From Candidatus Poseidoniaceae archaeon (GTDB taxonomy: Archaea > Thermoplasmatota > Poseidoniia > Poseidoniales > Poseidoniaceae): DNA of 11,074 bases. Each line of letters opens with the position of its first letter. The first letter of the stretch is position 1. Below are positions 1-7,477 of this stretch, piece after piece. A program made the position numbers and the translations under genes. The stretch spans positions 1 to 11,074 of the forward strand of contig JAKUNY010000040.1 of the NCBI GenBank assembly GCA_022451765.1, read 5' to 3'. A model generated the notes under the pieces. The model made no database searches and was not told the origin of the DNA. It saw only the letters and a program-made list of their open reading frames with translations.

Positions 1-145
1 GAACTGCTTCGATATCGAGTGAACGGCCGTAGCCTTGTGAAGCAACGATTTCCCAACCTTGGATATTTTGCGCCTCGCATTGTTTTGCGATTGTTTGACA
101 TCCATCAAGGAGCCGGTCGACGGCATCGTCCGGAATCACGATCAT
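1..145 (-). CDS. pmbA: PmbA/TldE-type subunit of the TldD/PmbA peptidase, N-terminal fragment
   Basis: Reading the minus strand from an ATG at 145 gives 48 codons that stay open to the window edge, so only the N-terminus is present. The ATG overlaps the tldD stop codon in an ATGA arrangement, the usual sign of translational coupling between subunits of one complex. The fragment has an amphipathic helix (VDRLLDGCQTIAKQCEAQ) followed by a strand pattern (GWEIVASQGYGRSLDIEAV) that matches the N-terminal domain layout of TldD/PmbA proteins, where a short helix precedes the 'A-E-V ... s-r-s-l-s-v-e-v' strands. Family knowledge: PmbA (TldE) pairs with TldD, lacks the metal site and helps form the channel that threads unfolded peptides to TldD. 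The assignment rests on position and the short N-terminal pattern; the diagnostic C-terminal half lies outside the window. Confidence 0.72.
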   Translation of the reverse strand, partial: MIVIPDDAVDRLLDGCQTIAKQCEAQNIQGWEIVASQGYGRSLDIEAV

Positions 146-1581
146 CCCACCAGTGCTTCGCGAATGCGCATGATTGGGCCACCATCACCGACAGGTACGG
201 TTTGGCCTTTACCGCAGAAACCTGGGCTTGCAAGTTTTGCATCCTTTGTCAAACCATCTACATCGTTGAGAATTTGCAGCGTCAAACCACTTACACTCAC
301 ATCGCGCAGGGGTGTTGTGATTTCTCCATTTTCGATGAGATATGCTTCTTGTGCGGCGAATTGGAACGAACCTCGGCCCGTGTCCACTTGTCCGCCTCTT
401 GAGCCGCAAGCATAAACACCGTACTGAATCTCCTCAGCAAGTTCATCGATGTCCGTGTAGGAACCGCCCATAATCATCGTGTTCGACATACGAACAAGTG
501 GGTGATGCAACCCGTCCTGAGCACGTGCTCCTGCGTTTGGTTCGATACCAAAGTGGTGTGCGGTTTCTCGGTGGTTGAGGTAGTCGGTAAGGATACCATT
601 CTTGATCAGGGTTTTTTCGCGCACGTCGAGACCTTCATCGTCGATTGGGTAGGCCCCGTAACCTCCACGCATGGTTGGGTCGTCAACAACCGTGACGATG
701 TCGTTCCCTATCTTCTGACCAAGTTTTCCATCGAGACATGAATCTCCTGCAGCAACAAGGTCTGCTTCGCAAGGATGACCGAGTGCTTCGTGAATGTACA
801 CGCCGGTCAAGTCACGGTCTGCAATGAGCGGGAGTTTTCCACTTGGAGCGCGCCCTGCTTTGAGCAATCGAAGGGCCGAGGTGCGAGCATGATCGCCTAG
901 TCCTCCAAGGTCGCAGGCTTCGATAAGTTCGAGACCCCCTTCGCCACCATGACGCATTCTATAGGAAACAGGATCGCCACCGTCTCTTGCGGTCACCATG
1001 CCGTTAACCATTGAGCGTTGGAAGGACCAAGTTCGGTCCATACCTTCGGTTGTAAGCAATTCTGTGTGCAAATGCTCATCGGACCAACCACAAGCAACGG
1101 AGATGATTCGTTCATCATCGTCAGCGGATGCGTGGATGCTCTGAAGCATGTCCAACTTTGTTTGGAGATCTGTGTTTCGAACGTCTTTCTTTGGCCGCCA
1201 GTGAATTTCGTCTTGAAGAACAGGCACTTCAGCGAGTTGAATGGGCTTCGAGCCACTCGGTCGACGAGCCGCAACAGCTCTGGCAAGTTTCACCGTCGAT
1301 TCAATTTCGTTGGGAATGTTCGAGATATCGGTAGTGGAGTGTACACCCCACGCACCGTCTGCAAGGATTCGGAGTGTGGCGCCTATTTCTTGTCCAGGAA
1401 TAGCATGTTCCAATTGACCATCTTTGAGGCGAACGGAGGATGTTGTCTCAGCCATGAGGCGTATCTCGGCATAGGTTGCTCCAAAATCCAGAGCCTGATC
1501 AAGAGCGTTGTTCATTCGAGTGCGGTCGAGGTATTTCGTTGAGCGGACGTGGCCCGATGCATTCTGTGATTGGATGACCAT
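142..1581 (-). CDS. tldD: TldD zinc metallopeptidase subunit
   Basis: The 479-residue product matches the usual TldD length (E. coli TldD is 481). The metal-binding helix HEALGH lies at residues 264-269 (HExxxH, the TldD variant of the zinc motif). The C-terminal signature SPGFCGKGQTVPVG (452-465) carries Cys456, which corresponds to the third zinc ligand of E. coli TldD. An N-terminal strand-helix domain (about 23-140) and the conserved YGVYACGSRGGQVD segment (387-400) complete the fold. Family knowledge: with PmbA it forms a heterodimer that cleaves unfolded peptides; in bacteria it matures microcin B17 and degrades the CcdA antitoxin, while archaeal substrates are unknown. It lies 109 bases downstream of cgi121 and overlaps pmbA by four bases. 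No clear Shine-Dalgarno sequence precedes Met1. Met23 (ATG at 1515, MNNALDQALDFGATYAEIR) is a credible alternative start because the domain begins there. Confidence 0.95.
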   Translation of the reverse strand: MVIQSQNASGHVRSTKYLDRTRMNNALDQALDFGATYAEIRLMAETTSSVRLKDGQLEHAIPGQEIGATLRILADGAWGVHSTTDISNIPNEIESTVKLARAVAARRPSGSKPIQLAEVPVLQDEIHWRPKKDVRNTDLQTKLDMLQSIHASADDDERIISVACGWSDEHLHTELLTTEGMDRTWSFQRSMVNGMVTARDGGDPVSYRMRHGGEGGLELIEACDLGGLGDHARTSALRLLKAGRAPSGKLPLIADRDLTGVYIHEALGHPCEADLVAAGDSCLDGKLGQKIGNDIVTVVDDPTMRGGYGAYPIDDEGLDVREKTLIKNGILTDYLNHRETAHHFGIEPNAGARAQDGLHHPLVRMSNTMIMGGSYTDIDELAEEIQYGVYACGSRGGQVDTGRGSFQFAAQEAYLIENGEITTPLRDVSVSGLTLQILNDVDGLTKDAKLASPGFCGKGQTVPVGDGGPIMRIREALVG

Positions 1582-1690
1582 GCTTCGCCAAGGAGAGGGT
1601 GGTGTTTGAAGTCTTTGCTCAACTCAACTTTCCCTATTGAACGATTGGTCGCTTGTTGACTTCCATTCACAACGCTCGCGATTGTATCTC

Positions 1691-2242
1691 TTACTGAGAA
1701 CTGCTTACATCAGCTAGAAGGATGTGGCCGATTAACGACGCCTCAATTCGGCTCAAATCTATATTTTCATCCAGTGCAATACCGAGATTTTTTGCCCCAT
1801 CAACATTTACTTCCAATTCCGAGGAAGTCTTCGATAAACCAAGATTTTCCAGCAATTGCTCAGCCTTTTTTCCCGTTGTTTGTATATCTTCCAAAGAGGA
1901 GTGGTCTGGAATGTGGAGAAGCCATCCTGCCATTGCACCGTTTTGAAGACCCGCTCGCTTGAAAGCTTCCGAGACGTTGTGGGTTCCTGCCAAGACGCGC
2001 AAGAATTCAGCATCAAGTGTTCGTGCTTGAGCCGTGCCCCGTTCAGTATTTCGATTGCTGATAGTTGCTGCAGTCCACAATTGGCGTGGGGTTTGAGCAA
2101 CATCAGAACGGCAAAACACCCACCGCTGGTCGGGGACGATTTTTTGGAAGGATTGAACAAAGGACTTCAATTCAAGAGGTTCGGGGCTTTCCCATGACCA
2201 GCAAGGAAATGTTTCCCACATTGCAACGTTCTGATTCATCAT
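1691..2242 (-). CDS. cgi121: KEOPS complex subunit Cgi121-like
   Basis: The 183-residue protein has the hallmark Cgi121/TPRKB segment at residues 76-100, LDAEFLRVLAGTHNVSEAF, matching the family pattern of a helix '(L)D-x-E-(I/F)-L-x-x-x-(S/A)-G-x-x-x-(I/V)-x-x-A-(I/F)'. It is followed by a Gly-Leu turn and a strand of the family type (WLLHIP, 107-112). The length is close to yeast Cgi121 (181). Family knowledge: Cgi121 is the peripheral KEOPS subunit that binds Bud32 and captures the tRNA 3' CCA end, aiding t6A37 formation by Kae1. It starts 12 bases after the hel308 stop, so the two are probably co-transcribed; the pairing of Cgi121 with Hel308 recurs in euryarchaeal genomes to my recollection. 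There are two adjacent ATGs (2242, 2239). The N-terminal 60 residues are poorly recognisable. No other KEOPS subunit is in the window. Confidence 0.8.
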   Translation of the reverse strand: MMNQNVAMWETFPCWSWESPEPLELKSFVQSFQKIVPDQRWVFCRSDVAQTPRQLWTAATISNRNTERGTAQARTLDAEFLRVLAGTHNVSEAFKRAGLQNGAMAGWLLHIPDHSSLEDIQTTGKKAEQLLENLGLSKTSSELEVNVDGAKNLGIALDENIDLSRIEASLIGHILLADVSSSQ

Positions 2243-2254
2243 GGCTCATCAAGT

Positions 2255-4831
2255 CTACGCCTGATATTCGCCATCAAGTGGCATATCATCACCACGTTTC
2301 TTGACCGGAGCCTTTCCATCGTCGCGTTGAACGACTTTCTTGACTTCTGCCATGATGTTGTCGACCAGCTTTGGACCCCATCCTCTCCAGGATGCTACCT
2401 TTTGTTGATCTCTGTGTGTCATTTCAAGCACATCTTTTGGTGTCCGGATTCCAATAGAGGCCAAAGATCGGGCTCGCTGGCGACCAACATGACGTATTTT
2501 GACCAGTTTCAGCAGATCTGGTTTGCAACCGTGTCGAACGCGCTGGCGCAGTGTGTCGAGGTTTGAGGAGAGTTGGGCAAGAATTGGCATGTGTTCGTCC
2601 GCAAAGACGTCGTCAGTAAGTAAGATTTCGCGAGCGGCGTACAACAACCAATCCATCAAATCAACTCGATGATGAACATCACCTGGGGACACATCGAGTT
2701 GCTTTTCCATTTCGCGCATTGTTTCTTCTTCAAACCAGTGCTCAAGGCACCACGCAGATTTTACAAGGCCAAGGTGGCGCTCCTCGTAAGGAATTTCGTA
2801 AAGAAGTTCATCCTCAACTGCTGCGGCTTTGAGTTGCAAATCTGAACCGAGGGTTAGGTCAGAAGTTTTCGCCCACAATGATGCAAAATCAGGGGTGCTG
2901 CACGCGAGATGAGTAAGTCCAAATTCACTCACAGGGCCATCCTGACGAACCATTCTGCGGACCGCACGACGCATCCCAGTACGTAGGATTGATGCAGACA
3001 ACGGGTCAAGGTACAATTGTGCAATCCGTTCGCCCATTGGTGTCGCTTCATATTTCATTGCAGGCGGCTCACCAAGCGTTTGGTTCCATCCACCGACATT
3101 GTTCAGAGAAGTGGCTGCTACAAAACCGAGTGAAGGTTTGCCGTGCGGGGAGGGCACGTGTCTTGTCTGACGCTCTTCTTGTAGCGAAACTCCGCCGGAT
3201 TCTTGTGCAACATTGACCCAAACAGGCACATCATCATTCCATGTCTCCTCGTCATCCATCGCTTTGTCTTGCCGACGTGCCTCGAACGTTTCATCAATAC
3301 CCAGCCGTCGCAGAAATCGTTCTTCAACCAACCAATCCAGCATAGAATCCAATCGTTCCTGAAGTTGGGTGTTCGGCATGGTTGTTCCGAGAAATGTTGC
3401 ATCGAAGAACGATCCAATCGCTTCACGATGGAGCAGACCTCCCGTTGCAACACACGACAACAAGTGCATGCGCATTGCGGGCTCAGCCGATAATTTCGAT
3501 GAAATATCCTCGATTGGGCCGAAGAAGTAACGCTCACTGACGTCGTCCGCAATTTGCCACCCATCTGTTCCCTTGCACAAGACCCATGCTTCACCGATCG
3601 AATCGTACCGAGGGCGTCCAGCCCTTCCCAGCATTTGATGGACCTCCATGACTGGGAGCGGACGACTCATTCCATCATCCCAGCGTTTTATGTCTCTAAC
3701 GAGGACCCTCCTTGCTGGTAAATTCACACCTGCAGCAAGGGTAGGTGTTGCACACAATGCGAGGATTGTACCTTTCTTGAAACCGGATTCAATGGTTTGC
3801 CGCTGTCGATGGGTTAAGCCTGCATGATGGAAAGCCACGCCACCTCGTATGCAATGTGCAAGAAGTTCGCCCATGCTGGTTTGGCTTCGACCTTCCAAAG
3901 TTTCTGCAAGTTGCTCAAGTTCAACCAAGCGTTCAGGTTGTTCTTTTGCAAATCGTTTCTTTACTCGTTCCGAGAGTTTCTTGGCTTCAGATTGCGCACT
4001 TCGCCGGGTCCCGACGAACACCAATACTTGTCCGCCTTGCTCGATTGTGTCTTGAACAACAATCCACGAAGGATGACTCAAAGGTCCATCCAAATGGCGG
4101 GGTGGTGAGAGCACTTGGTGCGTTGAATCCAACGAGGATGACTGTATTTTCCTGGGTTCAAGATGGCGATCATGCAATGTAGAATATTCAAGATCGACGG
4201 GACGCCAGTCCGACTTTATCAAAACCGCATCAAGCCATTTCGCAAGAATATCACAATTCCCTACTGTAGCCGAGAGAGCGATGAGTTGAGCATTCGGGCG
4301 CAACGTCCGTAATCGTGTCAAATTAATCTCAAGTGTTGGGCCACGGGATGCATCATGCAGAAGATGGAATTCATCTGCGACGACGATGGAGACGTTGCTC
4401 ATCAGTTCTGAGCGCGAACGCATCAGTGAATCCAGTTTTTCCGAGGTGCAGATGAGAATATCAGATTCATCGATGTTTTTTGCTTCTGATGTTGCATCCC
4501 CAATGCCGAGTCCGATTTTAAGCCCTAAGTGTTGTCCAATCTCCTTTAGTTCCTCAAACTTCTCACTGGCAAGGGCCTTGAGCGGCACGATGTAAACCGC
4601 CCTCGAACCGGGATTAACGTTGAGAAGTTGGTTGAGTATTGCTATGTAAGCAACTAATGACTTGCCAGATGCAGTCGGTATTGCCAAGAGTATGTTGTTC
4701 TCTTTGAACAGAGGGCCCATCGCTTCAAATTGCGGTGGGTGCAATTCTTGAATCCCCCAACTTTTTGAGAAAAATTGAATCGCTTGCTCGGGAAGAGATA
4801 GGTTCTGAATCGACCTCTCTCCTTCGCCCAT
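2255..4831 (-). CDS. hel308: Hel308-family superfamily 2 DNA helicase
   Basis: The 858-residue protein carries the full Ski2/Hel308 helicase set: Q-motif region HPPQFEAM (31-38), Walker A IPTASGKS (51-58), motif Ia VPLKALASEK (82-91), Walker B DEFH (153-156), motif III SATVG (187-191), motif IV VFVGTRR (271-277), FHHAGL (334-339), motif V ATPTLAAGVNLPA (361-373) and motif VI QMLGRAGRPRYD (399-410). A winged-helix region follows, then the ratchet helix (HHRVDLMDWLLYAAREI, about 720-736) and a C-terminal helix-hairpin-helix (KIRHVGRQRARSLASIGI, 778-795). Family knowledge: Hel308 is a 3'-5' helicase that unwinds lagging-strand arms at stalled forks and takes part in recombination repair. It is longer than typical Hel308 (roughly 700-750 residues); the excess is mainly an acidic then Gly/Asn-rich insertion at about 511-592 inside the winged-helix region. 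It heads the cgi121/tldD/pmbA block and is divergent from the membrane-protein gene at 4919. Confidence 0.94.
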   Translation of the reverse strand: MGEGERSIQNLSLPEQAIQFFSKSWGIQELHPPQFEAMGPLFKENNILLAIPTASGKSLVAYIAILNQLLNVNPGSRAVYIVPLKALASEKFEELKEIGQHLGLKIGLGIGDATSEAKNIDESDILICTSEKLDSLMRSRSELMSNVSIVVADEFHLLHDASRGPTLEINLTRLRTLRPNAQLIALSATVGNCDILAKWLDAVLIKSDWRPVDLEYSTLHDRHLEPRKIQSSSLDSTHQVLSPPRHLDGPLSHPSWIVVQDTIEQGGQVLVFVGTRRSAQSEAKKLSERVKKRFAKEQPERLVELEQLAETLEGRSQTSMGELLAHCIRGGVAFHHAGLTHRQRQTIESGFKKGTILALCATPTLAAGVNLPARRVLVRDIKRWDDGMSRPLPVMEVHQMLGRAGRPRYDSIGEAWVLCKGTDGWQIADDVSERYFFGPIEDISSKLSAEPAMRMHLLSCVATGGLLHREAIGSFFDATFLGTTMPNTQLQERLDSMLDWLVEERFLRRLGIDETFEARRQDKAMDDEETWNDDVPVWVNVAQESGGVSLQEERQTRHVPSPHGKPSLGFVAATSLNNVGGWNQTLGEPPAMKYEATPMGERIAQLYLDPLSASILRTGMRRAVRRMVRQDGPVSEFGLTHLACSTPDFASLWAKTSDLTLGSDLQLKAAAVEDELLYEIPYEERHLGLVKSAWCLEHWFEEETMREMEKQLDVSPGDVHHRVDLMDWLLYAAREILLTDDVFADEHMPILAQLSSNLDTLRQRVRHGCKPDLLKLVKIRHVGRQRARSLASIGIRTPKDVLEMTHRDQQKVASWRGWGPKLVDNIMAEVKKVVQRDDGKAPVKKRGDDMPLDGEYQA

Positions 4832-4843
4832 AACCGTAGGTTA
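4831..4843. promoter_or_regulatory. 13-bp dyad at the hel308 start codon
   Basis: The plus strand reads taacc-gta-ggtta, perfect 5-base inverted arms around a 3-base spacer. The first base is the complement of the A of the hel308 ATG, so the dyad abuts the start codon. It could bind a dimeric regulator or form a weak hairpin in a leader. Arms this short arise often by chance, so regulation is only a possibility. Confidence 0.2.
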
Positions 4844-4911
4844 CGCCAACGGCTGAAAAGGAATGCGCTTGGACTTGCTTGCCGACACGCCTAAGACCTT
4901 CCAGTTTTTAC

Positions 4912-4916
4912 GAGGT
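4912..4916 (+). promoter_or_regulatory. Shine-Dalgarno-like GAGGT before the 168-residue protein
   Basis: GAGGT lies two bases before the ATG at 4919. The sequence matches the anti-SD core, but the spacing is shorter than usual, so it supports the start only weakly. Confidence 0.35.
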
Positions 4917-4918
4917 TT

Positions 4919-5425
4919 ATGGACGAACAGAGCAAACTCTTGATTGAACAACGCCTATCGGTGTTTTCAGACGAACCTGATCTCAATGATTGGTTTGAGG
5001 TGATGTGTGGGGCGGGAATGGCCGTACTTGGCCTCTTCCATCTCGTTACACCTGGTGAACTGGTTGACCCGGACCTCATGCGGTGGTTTGCTGCGGCTGT
5101 AGTGGCTGCGGGCGCTGTCTGGGCAGGCCATGGATTGAAAGATATGGCTGTCAAGGAAATGCGACGCTCCAATGCGATGATGGAGTTAACCGGCTCTCCG
5201 AATTCGAGCGGAAGCGTGGACCATGGTTTGATTCGAGACGTACTTCTCAACCCTGATGCATACAAAGAATTCCTTACCCAAGCTTACGAAGAGGCATGGG
5301 AAGATGGAATCATCACCGAAACTGAACTTACCAATTTGAAGCGTTTCCAAAGTGCGTTGGGGATCAGTGACGAAGATGCAGAAAGCATCTCCAAGAAAGC
5401 CAAGAAGTCATCCTCAGAAGAGTGA
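4919..5425 (+). CDS. Two-helix membrane protein with TerB-like C-terminal helical tail
   Basis: This 168-residue protein is not a family I can name. Two membrane segments are clear: about 24-43 (WFEVMCGAGMAVLGLFHLV) and about 53-71 (rich in Ala/Val, RWFAAAVVAAGAVWAGHGL), joined by a short acidic loop (PGELVDPD), which suggests both termini are cytoplasmic. After a basic stretch (KEMRRSN) and a Ser/Gly linker, residues 115-162 form acidic helices, with AWEDGIITETELTNLKRFQSAL followed by GISDEDAESI. That pattern (a helix, 'DGxIxxxE', a helix, 'LGIS..EA..I') is like TerB-type or tellurite-resistance-like helical domains. It is the only plus-strand gene in the window. It is divergent from hel308 across 87 bases and overlaps the end of the minus-strand gene at 5414 by 12 bases. 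Its role is unknown. Confidence 0.8.
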   Translation: MDEQSKLLIEQRLSVFSDEPDLNDWFEVMCGAGMAVLGLFHLVTPGELVDPDLMRWFAAAVVAAGAVWAGHGLKDMAVKEMRRSNAMMELTGSPNSSGSVDHGLIRDVLLNPDAYKEFLTQAYEEAWEDGIITETELTNLKRFQSALGISDEDAESISKKAKKSSSEE

Positions 5426-7441
5426 AGTCCAAATCGAGGCGCTTGAAGCATACGATTCTGCGAGTTTTTTCGCCTTCCTTTTGCGGTTCTCCTCGTCGAT
5501 GACAAATGCGAAGCAGAAGAGAAGGGAAATTCCTGCCACAATTCCAGCGTTCGGTATGATTCCATTCGATTGGACGAGCGCCCGAAATTCTGGTGTATCT
5601 GCCTCGTCAAATTGATTGGAATAATCGACTTGAAGATCGAGCAAATCCAATGCGCAATCGCAAAGTGTCACTGTAATCCTTTCGGGGTAAAGGGAAGTCT
5701 GCAAGCGCTTCCAGGAGCTATCATCAATTCCAGCAGGACGTGTTGCCCATGTTGGTGAAGAGAGAGAACCAAACGAGGAGGTTTCAATCATTGCTGTTTC
5801 AATATGATGTATGGCGTTTGTTGGTTTTTCATCAACGACGAGGAGTGCCTCTAACATCATCAGATCGAGAAGCAGAGCCCTTGTTGAGATAATCGAAAAT
5901 TGCACGATCTGTTCGTCCAATCCGTCCATAGTACGTCCATTGCGGGCTTCAAAAATCTGATTGAAAACAAGCCGATCAATTCGTATTTCATCAATCCCGC
6001 TGATCTGCAATTGCCAACGCCCATCTTCGCGTTGATATGCTGAACCAATGTCCAACCGAAGATTCAATGATTCACCGTTTCGTATACCAAAGGTCGCTCC
6101 AACGTGTTCGACCATCGTCGCTTCTGGAGTTGCAGGGCTTGATACATCCCACAGCTGCTGAACACGTTCTTCAAGCAGTTGGTCGAGCGACCACTCAGAA
6201 TCCCATTGATTCTCATTCGCCATGACCCACATTGGACTAGCGACTCCACTCAAAAACAGGACTGCAATCGATGGTACGAAAACAAACGTACGCAATCGTT
6301 TTGAGGTGGTTGAGCGATAGAGTTGGGAACCAAAAAAGATGACAAATCCGATAAGTGGGAAAATGAAAATTCCACTCTGTGTGGTCAGTTCAATGTCCTC
6401 TCCATTTGAAAAATCAAAGAATTGGGCTTCGTATTCGACCTTCCCTTCAAATTCCGATGCATCCGTTGGCCCTGAGCTTTCAACAGCATATACACCGCTC
6501 CAAATGTAGGGCTGAAATCGATCGGATTGGCCATTTAAGCAGAACATATAATCGCCGGGACTGAGTGCTCTCCATCGGTAATTGGTCAGTACTTCATCGC
6601 CTTCTGCTTTGGTGACGATTTCAGGGGCTGCAACCTGTAAACCACCAGCGGTCCTGAGACGATGAACACCGTTGCTCTGTTGCAGTTCCAGTGGCACGTC
6701 TTCCCATTGGATGAGAATTCGCATAATCTCGTTCGGTTCAACATTAAACGACCAACAATCGTTATCATCTCCGACGAGGGCTCCATAATGCACATCCTCA
6801 AGGGACGTTGATTTTGGTTGCAATGAACTTGTAGGTTCATCAACATCCTTTGATGCGACATTTTCCGACCATGCAATATCCAATTCGAGATAGGACGCAC
6901 CACGAAGATGCAGTTCCCAAGTTGAGGGGCGATCGACGGTGAAAACGACACGCACACGAACAGGTTCGTCTGGCCAGAGAAGTCGACCTTGATCGAGGTT
7001 GAGTGGTTCATCATTCCAACGGTGACCTGTTTCGCCATTCGATGTCGGGAAACTAGATTGCTCGGATTCTAGGTTTGTGACACTGGAGCCAATGATGAGT
7101 TTGACTTCCATGTCAGGCGTATAAACCCCGAGCGTGTCTCCTTGGACTCTCAAATCGATGAACAATTCATCAAGAACATCCGGCAACATAGCGAGCTCGG
7201 TTTGCGATGGAGTCATCTCGAACTCAATGGCCACTGACTCCGTCATTAACGGATTTGCCTGAACGGAACCTGTGATGATTTCCTCTCCAACGGGGACCGA
7301 TGTCAATCGACAATCATCATCGGATTCACAGGAAAAGTACAGCATTCCACCAGATTCTTCGTCTGTTAGGGATGCATCAACAGGTACTGTAAACATGCAA
7401 AGGAGGACGAGGATGACGACGCACCGTTGTCTCCATTTCAT
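5414..7441 (-). CDS. Secreted/membrane protein with two extracytoplasmic parts and a PPC-like domain
   Basis: The 675-residue protein begins with a clear signal peptide (basic MKWRQR, then VVILVLLCMFTV, cleavage probably after VDA at about 23). The first outer part (24-350) is beta-rich and acidic, with a Cys-acidic-Cys loop (CESDDDC, 38-44). Residues 218-305 resemble a pre-peptidase C-terminal (PPC) beta-sandwich (DDNDCWSFNVEPNE ... LSPGDYMFCLNG), with Cys229 and Cys301 placed to form a disulfide. Membrane helices follow at about 356-373 and 384-404, separated by a basic loop (RSTTSKRLR) that fits the positive-inside rule. A second outer part (405-627) and a third helix (628-647) end in a basic cytoplasmic tail (RKRKAKK). 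Function is unknown; a cell-surface or envelope role is inferred. It is the last gene after the thioesterase and SprT genes, 36 bases downstream of the latter. Confidence 0.85.
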   Translation of the reverse strand: MKWRQRCVVILVLLCMFTVPVDASLTDEESGGMLYFSCESDDDCRLTSVPVGEEIITGSVQANPLMTESVAIEFEMTPSQTELAMLPDVLDELFIDLRVQGDTLGVYTPDMEVKLIIGSSVTNLESEQSSFPTSNGETGHRWNDEPLNLDQGRLLWPDEPVRVRVVFTVDRPSTWELHLRGASYLELDIAWSENVASKDVDEPTSSLQPKSTSLEDVHYGALVGDDNDCWSFNVEPNEIMRILIQWEDVPLELQQSNGVHRLRTAGGLQVAAPEIVTKAEGDEVLTNYRWRALSPGDYMFCLNGQSDRFQPYIWSGVYAVESSGPTDASEFEGKVEYEAQFFDFSNGEDIELTTQSGIFIFPLIGFVIFFGSQLYRSTTSKRLRTFVFVPSIAVLFLSGVASPMWVMANENQWDSEWSLDQLLEERVQQLWDVSSPATPEATMVEHVGATFGIRNGESLNLRLDIGSAYQREDGRWQLQISGIDEIRIDRLVFNQIFEARNGRTMDGLDEQIVQFSIISTRALLLDLMMLEALLVVDEKPTNAIHHIETAMIETSSFGSLSSPTWATRPAGIDDSSWKRLQTSLYPERITVTLCDCALDLLDLQVDYSNQFDEADTPEFRALVQSNGIIPNAGIVAGISLLFCFAFVIDEENRKRKAKKLAESYASSASIWTSLF

Positions 7442-7446
7442 AGAAT

Positions 7447-7452
7447 GACCTC
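7447..7452 (-). promoter_or_regulatory. Shine-Dalgarno GAGGTC before the 675-residue surface protein
   Basis: On the minus strand GAGGTC stands 5 bases ahead of the ATG at 7441. This is a good match and supports that start, which also gives an ideal signal peptide. Confidence 0.6.
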
Positions 7453-7477
7453 GTGACTCCGAGATATGATGACTTGT

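Noticed and set aside
19..415. Two plus-strand reading frames over the tldD end and pmbA start
   Set aside because: They lie antisense to the strongly recognised tldD/pmbA pair and their products show no family pattern.
1018..1542. 174-residue plus-strand frame
   Set aside because: It is the antisense shadow of the tldD N-terminal half; no ribosome site or domain was seen.
6586..7038. 150-residue minus-strand frame inside the surface-protein gene
   Set aside because: It is a same-strand out-of-frame shadow; the main frame has a signal peptide, a ribosome site and consistent topology.
7465..7471. ATGATGA resembling box C of a C/D guide RNA
   Set aside because: No box D (CTGA) with proper spacing or terminal stem was found on either strand nearby.
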